64,000 nucleotides of DNA, taken from contig NZ_JOBH01000009.1 of the NCBI RefSeq assembly GCF_000717745.1, forward strand, positions 1-64,000, written 5' to 3'. The stretch is from Streptomyces violens (GTDB lineage: Bacteria > Actinomycetota > Actinomycetes > Streptomycetales > Streptomycetaceae). Under the pieces are notes generated by a model, which saw only the letters and a list, made by a program, of their open reading frames with translations, did not search any database and was not told the DNA's origin. The translations under genes were made by a program, and so were the position numbers. Shown piece by piece: positions 25,009 through 32,143 of the stretch. Within the stretch, counting starts at the first letter, position 1; each line of letters starts with the position of its first letter.

Positions 25009-25626
25009 ATGGCTCTGTTCAACCGCAAGCGCACCGCCGAGACCGCTGCCCCCGCCGCCACCGCGACCCTCGTGGCGGACCCGGCGCTGGCCGCCCTGAC
25101 CGGCGACTACACCATCGACCCGGCGCACAGCAGCATCGGCTTCACGGTGCGGCACGCCATGGTCACCAACGTCCGCGGCTCCTTCGCCGAGCACGAGGGC
25201 ACGCTGCACCTCGACGGCTCCGACCCGGCCGCCTCGACCGCGAACATCGACGTGAAGATCGACAGCATCGACACCGGCATCGCGGACCGCGACGGCCACC
25301 TGAAGAGCGCCGACTTCTTCGACGCCGAGCAGTTCCCGCTGATGACCTTCCGGTCCGTCGGTGTCGAGCAGGTCGGCGCCGAGACGTACCGCGTCACCGG
25401 CAACCTCACGATCAAGGACGTCACCAAGCCGCTCGCCATCGACCTGGAGTTCAACGGCGCGGCCACCGACGTCTACGGCGCGCAGCGCGTGGGCTTCGAG
25501 GGCAGCGCCGAGATCCTCCGCTCGGAGTGGGGCCTGACCTGGAACGCGGCGCTGGAGACGGGCGGCGTGATGGTCAGCGACAAGGTGAAGCTGACGTTCG
25601 ACATCTCGGCGGTGAAGGCGGGCTGA
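25009..25626 (+). CDS. YceI family protein
   Basis: A 205-residue YceI-domain protein: GDYTIDPAHSSIGFTVRHAMVTNVRGSF at the start of the barrel and TGNLTIKDVTKPLAIDLEF later. YceI proteins are lipocalin-like beta-barrels that bind isoprenoid or amphiphilic ligands. There is no signal peptide; the first 25 residues are charged and alanine-rich, so it is probably cytoplasmic as in other actinomycete paralogues. GAGGAGGAGCC precedes ATG 25009. Two inverted repeats upstream suggest repressor control. Confidence 0.93.
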   Translation: MALFNRKRTAETAAPAATATLVADPALAALTGDYTIDPAHSSIGFTVRHAMVTNVRGSFAEHEGTLHLDGSDPAASTANIDVKIDSIDTGIADRDGHLKSADFFDAEQFPLMTFRSVGVEQVGAETYRVTGNLTIKDVTKPLAIDLEFNGAATDVYGAQRVGFEGSAEILRSEWGLTWNAALETGGVMVSDKVKLTFDISAVKAG

Positions 25627-25632
25627 CCCGTC

Positions 25633-25700
25633 CCAGTAAGCGCCGCGGCCCCGGCCAGTCCTTTCCCCCGGGGACCGTCCGGGGCCGCGGCGCTTACTGG
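25633..25700. terminator. long bidirectional terminator after yceI
   Basis: A 22-bp perfect stem (25633-25654 with 25679-25700) around a 24-nt loop. It lies six bases after the yceI stop, and its right arm contains the stop codon of the leftward gene remnant at 25694. Confidence 0.85.
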
Positions 25701-25822
25701 AGCGGGAAGGGCAGTCGCTCGCCGTGCCATTCGAGCATGTGGCGGCGGTACCGGATACGGGCATCCACCTCGCCCGAGAGGTCCCGCTCGTCAGCGGCAG
25801 CCCGCATGTGGGTCAGCAGGGT
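25694..25822 (-). pseudogene. C-terminal remnant of a leftward gene
   Basis: About 42 codons, ending RIRYRRHMLEWHGERLPFPLQ and then TAA, read like a genuine protein C-terminus (acidic-basic helix, then a conserved-looking end) and sit directly on a strong terminator. Upstream (rightwards) the frame runs into the antisense of the HTH gene, so the body of the gene is missing. The junction lies near 25822-25830. I do not recognise the family. Confidence 0.5.
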
Positions 25823-26516
25823 GGCCGGCCTGGCGGATGCAACGGGTGTCGATACCAAGTCCGTTGAACGCTGGCTCAACCTCGGCCGAACCCCCAGGCG
25901 CGCTACGGCGCTTCAAACTGCCGAAGTCTTAGGGGAAGACGTGCACGCACTCTGGCCGGCGCTACGACAGCCACGCGCCGCACGGGCAGTGAGCCCGGAA
26001 CTGGTCGCACTGTACGAACAGCGGGCGGACATGCCGGTGTCCGTGCTCATCGATCTCATGGCCCGGGCCCGTAAAGGCATCGACATTCTTGTCTACGCAG
26101 CCGTGTTCCTGCATGAGGCGTATCCCCGGCTCAATGGCCTTCTGCGAGAGCGAGCAGCCGAGGGCTGCACCGTACGCATTGCCGTCGGCGACGCCGACAG
26201 TGAGAACGTCCAGCAGCGGGGCAGGGAAGAGAGGTTCGGGCACGGCATCGAGTCACGCTGCCGGCTTGCGCTCATGCACTACCAGCCGCTGTCCGGCGTA
26301 CCAGGGATCGAGCTGCGTACGCACGGGACGACGCTCTACAACAGCCTGTACCGCGCGGACGACCAGTTGCTGGTGAATGCACACGTGTGGGGCGTGAACG
26401 CGTACGCCGCACCCGTATGGCACCTGCGGCAGAGCAACGACAACGGCAACCTGTTCAAGACCTACGCGGACAGCTTCGACGCCGTGTGGGAGACCGCACG
26501 CCCCGTGACAGGGTGA
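25806..26516 (+). CDS. HTH (XRE-type) regulator with phospholipase-D-like C-terminal domain, 5'-truncated
   Basis: About 236 residues. The C-terminal part (ILVYAAVFLHEAYPRLNGLLRERAAEGCTVRI..., RTHGTTLYNSLYRADDQLLVNAHVWG) matches a common Streptomyces family with an N-terminal XRE domain and a PLD-like fold. Here the HTH begins at LADATGVDTKSVERWL: the first helix (about 20 residues) is missing and is replaced by MWVSRVAG from foreign sequence. ATG 25806 or GTG 25821 could still start translation, but neither has a good ribosome site. It is probably a broken or altered regulator. The NUDIX gene follows four bases later. Confidence 0.65.
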   Translation: MWVSRVAGLADATGVDTKSVERWLNLGRTPRRATALQTAEVLGEDVHALWPALRQPRAARAVSPELVALYEQRADMPVSVLIDLMARARKGIDILVYAAVFLHEAYPRLNGLLRERAAEGCTVRIAVGDADSENVQQRGREERFGHGIESRCRLALMHYQPLSGVPGIELRTHGTTLYNSLYRADDQLLVNAHVWGVNAYAAPVWHLRQSNDNGNLFKTYADSFDAVWETARPVTG

Positions 26517-26520
26517 CGCC

Positions 26521-26991
26521 ATGGCCCGTACCGAATACTTCGACGATCCGGACGCCCCCGAGCCGAACAGCATGGTCGTGGCGGCTTCCGCCGTGGTCAC
26601 GGATGCCGAGGGGCGCATCCTTCTCCAGAGGCGCGTCGACAACGGTCTGTGGGCCCTCCCGGGGGGCGCCATGGAGCTGGAGGACTCCTTGCCCGGTGCA
26701 GCGGTCCGAGAAGTCAAGGAAGAGACCGGGCTGGACGTGGAAATCACTGGTCTGGTCGGTACGTACACGGATCCCCGCCACGTCATCGAGTACGGTGACG
26801 GCGAGGTACGGCGGCAGTTCAACGTGTGTTTCACGGCGCGCGCGGTCGGGGGGGCACTGGCCGTCTCGGACGAGTCGACGGAAGTCCGGTTCGTGGCGCC
26901 GAGGGACATCGATGCACTGTCCATGCACCACACACAGCGGCTTCGCCTGCGGCATTTCCTGGAGAACCGCCCGGATCCCTATCTGGGGTAG
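26521..26991 (+). CDS. NUDIX hydrolase
   Basis: A 156-residue NUDIX protein hydrolysing a nucleoside-diphosphate derivative. The box reads GGAMELEDSLPGAAVREV followed by KEETGL; the Glu expected after Gx5 is Asp here (GAMELED), while the REVKEE metal-binding core is intact. PGG before the box and a C-terminal helix are normal. It is coupled to the preceding HTH/PLD-like gene (stop at 26516, ATG at 26521), a pairing common in Streptomyces. The substrate is unknown. Confidence 0.9.
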   Translation: MARTEYFDDPDAPEPNSMVVAASAVVTDAEGRILLQRRVDNGLWALPGGAMELEDSLPGAAVREVKEETGLDVEITGLVGTYTDPRHVIEYGDGEVRRQFNVCFTARAVGGALAVSDESTEVRFVAPRDIDALSMHHTQRLRLRHFLENRPDPYLG

Positions 26992-27001
26992 CCGCCAGAG
27001 C

Positions 27002-27039
27002 GCGGCCCCGCCCCGTTCGCAAGAACCGGGCGGGGCCGC
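27002..27039. terminator. bidirectional terminator between the NUDIX gene and cimA
   Basis: Arms GCGGCCCCGCCC (27002-27013) and GGGCGGGGCCGC (27028-27039), with an inner GTTC/GAAC pairing and loop GCAA, lie between the convergent genes. Confidence 0.85.
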
Positions 27040-27050
27040 CGTCGTACCGG

Positions 27051-28553
27051 TCAGTCCTCCGGCGTCACTCCCGCGCGCACCAGCCCGTACGCGTACGCGT
27101 CGTCCAGGGCCTGCCAGGATGCGGCGATCACGTTCTCCGCGACGCCGACCGTGGACCACTCGCCGCGGCCGTCGCTCGTGGAGACGAGGACGCGGGTGAT
27201 CGAGCCCGTGCCGAGCGCGCCCTCCAGGATGCGGACCTTGTAGTCCACCAGCTCCAGCTCCGCGAGCTGCGGGTAGATCTGCTCCAGTGCCACCCGCAGC
27301 GCCCGGTCCAGCGCGTTGACCGGGCCGTTGCCCTCCGCCGTGGCCACTATCCGCTCGCCCTTGGCCCACAGCTTCACGGTCGCCTCGTTGGCGTGCGTGC
27401 CGTCGGGGCGGTCCTCGACGATCGCGCGCCAGGACTCGACGGTGAAGTACCGCAGCGGCTTGCCCTGGACCTCCTCGCGGAGGAGGAGTTCGAAGGAGGC
27501 GTCGGCGGCCTCGTAGGTGTACCCGGCCAGCTCGCGCTCCTTGACGCGCTCGACGACCCGGGCGACCAGCTCGCGGTCCTCGCCGAGCTCTATGCCCAGC
27601 TCCTTGCCCTTGAGCTCGATGGAGGCGCGGCCCGCCATGTCGGAGACCAGCATCCGCATGGTGTTGCCGACCAGCTCGGGATCGATGTGCTGGTACAGGT
27701 CGGGGTCGACCTTGATCGCGGAGGCGTGCAGGCCCGCCTTGTGCGCGAAGGCGGAAACGCCGACGTAGGGCTGGTGGGTGGAGGGCGTGAGGTTGACGAC
27801 CTCGGCGATGGCGTGCGAGATCCGGGTGGTCTCGGCGAGCTTGCCCTCGGGCAGCACCTTGCGGCCGTACTTCAGCTCCAGCGCGGCGACCACCGGGAAG
27901 AGGTTGGAGTTGCCGACCCGCTCGCCGTAGCCGTTGGCGGTGCACTGCACGTGCGTGGCGCCCGCGTCGACCGCCGCCAGGGTGTTGGCCACCGCGCAGC
28001 CCGTGTCGTCCTGGGCGTGGATGCCCAGCCGCGCGCCGGTGTCCGCCAGTACGGTCCGTACCACCGCGGTGACCTGCGCGGGGAGCATGCCGCCGTTGGT
28101 GTCGCAGAGGACCACGACGTCCGCGCCGGCCTCGGACGCGGTCTTCACGACCTTCTTCGCGTAGTCGGCGTCCAGCGCGTAGCCGTCGAAGAAGTGCTCG
28201 CAGTCCAGGAAGACCCGGCGGCCCTGCGCGCGCAGGTACGCGACGGTGTCCCGGATCATCGCCAGGTTCTCGTCGAGGGTGGTGCGCAGCGCCAGCTCCA
28301 CGTGCCGGACGTGGGACTTGGCGACCAGCGTGATCACCGGGGCCTTGGAGTCCAGCAGCGCCGCGACCTGCGCGTCGTCCTCCACCCGCACGCCCGCCTT
28401 GCGGGTGGCGCCGAACGCCACGAGCTGTGCGTGCCGGAAGGGCACCTCTTCCTGCACCCGCTGGAAGAATTCGGTGTCCCGGGGGTTGGCGCCGGGCCAG
28501 CCGCCTTCGATGAAGCCCACGCCGAAGTCGTCCAGGTGGCGCGCGATCGTCAG
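27051..28553 (-). pseudogene. cimA: citramalate synthase lacking its N-terminus
   Basis: Homology begins at LTIARHLDDFGVGFIEGGWPGANPRD and continues to the end (VTPED), covering most of the TIM barrel and the LeuA-type allosteric domain. DRE-TIM metallolyases need the N-terminal DTTLRDG-x-Q loop, about 45 residues before GFIEGG, which binds the metal and holds a catalytic Arg. It is absent in all frames. Upstream, an apparent native leader with AGGAG runs straight into codon CTG 28553, so about 30-35 codons including the start are deleted. An internal GTG (28520) could start a 489-residue protein, presumably inactive. CimA makes citramalate from pyruvate and acetyl-CoA for isoleucine synthesis. 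Confidence 0.75.
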
Positions 28554-28654
28554 CCTGGCTCCTGTCGGGATCTTCGGTCTACCGGAATGACCGGTGCCAC
28601 CGTCCCCCTATGATCCCTCGCGCTTCCGTTCCCGGTGACGGGTGGGCCGGGAAA

Positions 28655-28683
28655 CGAAAAAACCTCTCGCGGGTGCGAGAGGT
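28655..28683 (-). terminator. terminator in the cimA leader, possible attenuator
   Basis: Stem ACCTCTCGC/GCGAGAGGT with loop ACCC on the minus strand, followed by six Ts. It lies about 100 bp before the cimA coding remnant and over 100 bp after the separate hairpin that ends the upstream transporter gene. With the Ile-Ile leader ORF at 28740 it resembles a transcription attenuator. Confidence 0.7.
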
Positions 28684-28739
28684 CTGCGCGCGGGTCTGGG
28701 ACGACGGTGCCGCGCCGTACTCGGTTTGGTACGGGGCGG

Positions 28740-28790
28740 TCACTGCGGACCGGCGCGCCTGCTGCCAATAATCATGGCGAACGAGAGCAT
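28740..28790 (-). CDS. putative cimA leader peptide with Ile-Ile codons
   Basis: A short frame reads MLSFAMIIGSRRAGPQ and then TGA; the inner ATG at 28775 gives MIIGSRRAGPQ. The two adjacent ATT codons are rare in this genome and mirror the rare Ile/Leu/Val codons of the ilvB leader at 56876. Downstream lie a small hairpin (CCGTAC/GTACGG) and the T-tailed terminator at 28655. Isoleucine-responsive attenuation of cimA is inferred. No clear ribosome site is seen, which is the main weakness. Confidence 0.4.
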   Translation of the reverse strand: MLSFAMIIGSRRAGPQ

Positions 28791-28818
28791 GGGGGCAGTC
28801 TTGCATATGACTGCCCCC
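28791..28818 (-). terminator. terminator of the MHS transporter gene
   Basis: Perfect 10-bp arms GGGGGCAGTC and GACTGCCCCC with an 8-nt loop, 16 bp after the transporter stop codon. Confidence 0.75.
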
Positions 28819-28833
28819 AAAGCGCCCACCGTC

Positions 28834-30153
28834 TCAGGATGCGAGCAGCCGCTCGTCCTTGCCGGTGCCCTTGTCGTCCTTGGCGACCCGGTGCAGGTCG
28901 ATCGTCCGGGTCTCGCGCATCGTCAGGTAGACGACGAGGGAGACGGCGGCGCAGCCGGCGACGTACCAGTAGTAGCCGGATTCGTTGCCGCCGCTCTTGA
29001 ACCACAGGGCGACGTACTCGGCGGTGCCGCCGAAGAGGGCGTTGGCGATGGCGTACGGGAGGGCGACGCCGAGGGCGCGGATGCCGGTGGGGAACAGCTC
29101 GGCCTTCACGCAGGCGTTGATCGAGGTGTAGCCGGTGACGACGACGAGGGCGAGCAGGGCGAGGCCGAGGGCGGGCCAGAACGAGCCGGCGTGCCGCAGC
29201 AGCGTCATGATCGGCACGGTGAGGAAGGTCGAGCCGATCGCGAAGGTGATCAGCAGCGGGCGGCGGCCGATGCGGTCGGACAGCCGGCCGGCCAGCGGCT
29301 GGATGCACATGAAGACGAAGAGGGCGCAGAAGCTGACGAGGGAGGCGGTCGGCTTGTCCATGCCGGCGCTGCCGGAGAGGTACTTGGTGAGGTAGGTGGT
29401 GTACGTGTAGTACGCCACGGTGCCGCCCATGGTGAGCGCGATGACGAGGAACGCCTCGCGCTTGTGGGCCCAGAGCGCCTTGAGGGTGCCGCGTGCGGGG
29501 TCGGCGTTGGCGCTGTCGTCCGCGGCGTAGACCTCGGTCTCCAGCATGTTGCGGCGGAGGTAGAAGACGATGCCGGCGCCGAGTGCGCCGATGATGAAGG
29601 GGATGCGCCAGGCCCAGCTGTGCAGGGCGTCCTCGGACATGGTGCGCTGCAGGATGATCTGGAGGCCGAGGCCGAGGAGCTGGCCGGCGGTCATGGAGAC
29701 GTACTGGAAGCTGGAGGCGAAGCCGCGGCGGCCGGGTGCGGAGGCTTCGGTGAGGTAGGTGGCGCTGGCCGCGTATTCGCCGCCGACGGAGAGGCCCTGG
29801 AGCATGCGGGCGATGAGGAGGACGGCGACGCCGCCGTAGCCGGCGACTTCGTAGGTCGGGGCGACGGCGATGAGGACGGCGGAGGCGGACATCAGGGTGA
29901 CGGTGAGCGTCAGGGCGGCCTTGCGGCCCTTGCGGTCGCCGACGCGGCCGAGCAGCCAGCCGCCGACGGGCCGCATGAAGAAGCCGACCGCGAAGACGCC
30001 CATGGTGTTCATGAGGTTGGCGGTCTCATTGCCCTTGGGGAAGAAGGAGTCCGCGAAGTACACGGCGAAGCTCGCGTACACGAACCAGTCGAACCACTCG
30101 ACCATGTTGCCGGCCGAGCCGACCCAGATCTTCTTCCATTGCTCTCGTCCCAT
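28834..30153 (-). CDS. MHS-family MFS transporter (alpha-ketoglutarate permease-like)
   Basis: A 439-residue, 12-segment metabolite:proton symporter. NMVEWFDWFVYASFAVYFA and ARMLQGLSVGGEYAAS are signatures of the MHS group (KgtP, ProP, ShiA types), with GRVGDRKGRK and SDRIGRR as loop motifs. ATG 30153 is chosen because it gives the family N-terminus; the ribosome site is weak. It is the last gene of a leftward run with tetR, aguA and urease-like genes, so it may import or export an organic acid or amine of that pathway. The substrate is unknown. Confidence 0.85.
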   Translation of the reverse strand: MGREQWKKIWVGSAGNMVEWFDWFVYASFAVYFADSFFPKGNETANLMNTMGVFAVGFFMRPVGGWLLGRVGDRKGRKAALTLTVTLMSASAVLIAVAPTYEVAGYGGVAVLLIARMLQGLSVGGEYAASATYLTEASAPGRRGFASSFQYVSMTAGQLLGLGLQIILQRTMSEDALHSWAWRIPFIIGALGAGIVFYLRRNMLETEVYAADDSANADPARGTLKALWAHKREAFLVIALTMGGTVAYYTYTTYLTKYLSGSAGMDKPTASLVSFCALFVFMCIQPLAGRLSDRIGRRPLLITFAIGSTFLTVPIMTLLRHAGSFWPALGLALLALVVVTGYTSINACVKAELFPTGIRALGVALPYAIANALFGGTAEYVALWFKSGGNESGYYWYVAGCAAVSLVVYLTMRETRTIDLHRVAKDDKGTGKDERLLAS

Positions 30154-30226
30154 AGCGGAAAACGGTGCCGGAGCTGGGGCTGGACGGCAAGGTGCACCAG
30201 GCAACGATCAGGCGACGTTCTGTGCG

Positions 30227-30856
30227 TTACGTTCCCGCGGCGGTGTCGGGCGGGGTCAGTGCCTCGTCGAGGAAGTCGCGTACGTGACCGAGGACGTCAT
30301 CGCGGGAGAGGCCGGGGAGGCCGACGACGAGGTGGGTGCCGAAGCCGTCGAGCAGGGCGCGGGTGCGGACGGCGAAGCGTTCGGCGTCCACGGGGCGCAG
30401 TTCGCCCTTGGAGGCGCCTTCGACGAGGAGGGCGACCAGGTCGCGGTGCCAGGCGAGTTCCAGGTCGAGCTGGCGTTCGCGGGTGGGGTCGTCGGCGTTC
30501 TGGGAGCGGTTCCAGACCTCCAGCCAGAGGGTCCAGCGCGGGTCGCGGTGGCCTTCGGGGAGGTAGAGGTCGACCAGGGCGTCGATGCGGGCGCGGGCGG
30601 GGACGCGGCGGGCCAGCTCGGCGCGGCGTTCCGCGCCGAGCTGTTCTTCGCTCCACTGCAGGGTCTGGAGCAGCAGCTCGTCCTTGGTGCCGAAGTAGTA
30701 CAGGATGTGGCCGCTGCTCATGCCGACCTCGCGGCCGAGTCCGGCCATGGTGAGCCGGTCCAGGCCCTCCTCCGCGATGGTGGTCATGGCCGCGGCGAGC
30801 ACCTGTTCGCGCGGCTGGCTGAGGCGCCGCCGGGGACGGCGCTCGGGACCGGGCAC
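30227..30856 (-). CDS. TetR-family regulator
   Basis: A 209-residue TetR/AcrR protein. The HTH is at about residues 18-60 (REQVLAAAMTTIAEEGLDRL, then GREVGMSSGHILYYFGTKDELL), and the C-terminal ligand domain resembles BetI-type members (WLEVWNRSQ). GTG 30856 has AGGAGG upstream. It lies 36 bp after aguA and is the natural candidate to bind the TTGAGCGCC-type palindromes in the ureAB/NCS1 divergent region (34564-34650). The inducer may be a polyamine or ureido compound; this is inference. Confidence 0.9.
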   Translation of the reverse strand: MPGPERRPRRRLSQPREQVLAAAMTTIAEEGLDRLTMAGLGREVGMSSGHILYYFGTKDELLLQTLQWSEEQLGAERRAELARRVPARARIDALVDLYLPEGHRDPRWTLWLEVWNRSQNADDPTRERQLDLELAWHRDLVALLVEGASKGELRPVDAERFAVRTRALLDGFGTHLVVGLPGLSRDDVLGHVRDFLDEALTPPDTAAGT

Positions 30857-30892
30857 GGGGACCTCCTGGACCGGCTGATCGGGTCCGCTGAT

Positions 30893-31957
30893 TCAGACCT
30901 TGGGCTGCTGCTGGGTGATGCAGTGGATGCCGCCACCCGCAGCGAAGATCGTACGGGCGTCGACGAGGGTGACCGTACGGTCGGGGAAGAGCCGGCGGAA
31001 GATGCCGGCCGCGTGCTCGTCGCGCGGGTCGTCGAAGGCGCAGAGGACGACGCCGTCGTTGCAGAGGTAGTGGTTGATGTAGGAGTAGTCGACGAACTCG
31101 CCGTCCTCCTCGATGACGGTGGGCGCGGGGACCTCGACGACCTCGAGCTGCCGGCCGCGGGCGTCGGTGGCGGCCTTGAGGATCTTGACGATCTCGGCGC
31201 AGACGGCGTGGTCGGGGTGGGCGGGGTCGGGCTGGGTGTGCACGACGACGGTACCGGGGCGGGCGAAGGCGGCGACGATGTCGACGTGGCCGCGGGTGCC
31301 GAACTGGCCGTAGTCGGCGGTCAGTCCGCGCGGCAGCCAGATGGCCTTGGTGGTGCCGAGGAAGGCGTGGATCTCGGCCTCGACCTCTTCGCGGGTGCGG
31401 CCGGGGTTGCGGCCGGGGTCGAGCTGGACGGTCTCGGTGAGGAGGACGGTGCCCTCGCCGTCGATGTGGAGGCCGCCGCCCTCGTTGACGAGGGGGGTGG
31501 GGTAGCGGCGGGCGCCCGCGAGGCCCGCGACCTCGCCGGCGATCTTCGCGTCGTGCTTCCAGCTCGCCCATTCCTGGGCGCCCCAGCCATTGAACACCCA
31601 GTCGGTGGCGGCCAGTTGGCCGTTTCCGGTGAGGAAGGTGGGGCCGATGTCGCGCATCCAGGCGTCGTCGAGCTCGCGCTCGACGATGTCGATGTCCGAG
31701 CCGAGCAGGCCGCGCGCGGCGGCGGTCCGGCCGGGGCCCGCGACGACGGTGACCGGCTCGAAGCGGCGGATCGCGCGGGCTACTCGTGCCCAGGCGACGC
31801 GTGCTTCGGAGAGCGTGCTGCCGCCCTCCTCGCCGAAGGTGAAGTTGGCACTGGGCCAGGCCATCCAGGTGCGCTCGTGCGGCGCCCACTCGGGGGGCAT
31901 CGTGTAGCCGTCGGCGGCCGGGGTCGCCCCGGCGGAGGGCAGGGGAAGCGTCGTCAT
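30893..31957 (-). CDS. aguA: agmatine deiminase
   Basis: A 354-residue guanidine-modifying enzyme that converts agmatine to N-carbamoylputrescine and ammonia. N-terminal MPPEWAPHERTWMAWP, DDAWMRDIGPTF (substrate-binding acids), NEGGGLHIDGEG (active-site His/Asp region) and the C-terminal GGGIHCITQQQP with the nucleophilic Cys are all present. The length is normal. No agmatinase or N-carbamoylputrescine amidase gene is adjacent; instead urease-like genes lie upstream. ATG 31957 is used; a tandem 13-bp repeat lies 13 bp before it. Confidence 0.93.
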   Translation of the reverse strand: MTTLPLPSAGATPAADGYTMPPEWAPHERTWMAWPSANFTFGEEGGSTLSEARVAWARVARAIRRFEPVTVVAGPGRTAAARGLLGSDIDIVERELDDAWMRDIGPTFLTGNGQLAATDWVFNGWGAQEWASWKHDAKIAGEVAGLAGARRYPTPLVNEGGGLHIDGEGTVLLTETVQLDPGRNPGRTREEVEAEIHAFLGTTKAIWLPRGLTADYGQFGTRGHVDIVAAFARPGTVVVHTQPDPAHPDHAVCAEIVKILKAATDARGRQLEVVEVPAPTVIEEDGEFVDYSYINHYLCNDGVVLCAFDDPRDEHAAGIFRRLFPDRTVTLVDARTIFAAGGGIHCITQQQPKV

Positions 31958-31970
31958 GGGCTGCGTCCTT

Positions 31971-31996
31971 GCAGGTGGGAAGGGCAGGTGGGAAGG
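31971..31996 (-). repeat. tandem 13-bp repeat before aguA
   Basis: GCAGGTGGGAAGG occurs twice without a gap. On the coding strand it forms two CCTTCCCACCTGC units just ahead of the aguA start. It may be a regulatory or slippage element. The remainder of 31997-32143 shows nothing else convincing. Confidence 0.5.
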
Positions 31997-32143
31997 AGGG
32001 CGAGGCCGGCGCCGCCACCTGGTGAGGGGTGGCAGCGCCGGGACCGCCCGAGGCAGGGACGTGGCCCCGGGCGGGGTGCGGGGGCCGGAGGGACGCGCCC
32101 TCCGGCGAGCGGCGGCGCGGCTCGGAAAACGAACCGCTGCGGC

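Noticed and set aside
28579..28806. A 75-codon frame in the cimA leader (MQDCPHALVRHDYWQQ...)
   Set aside because: It reads through the terminator hairpin, lacks a ribosome site, and its codons do not suggest regulation; the shorter Ile-Ile frame is the better candidate.
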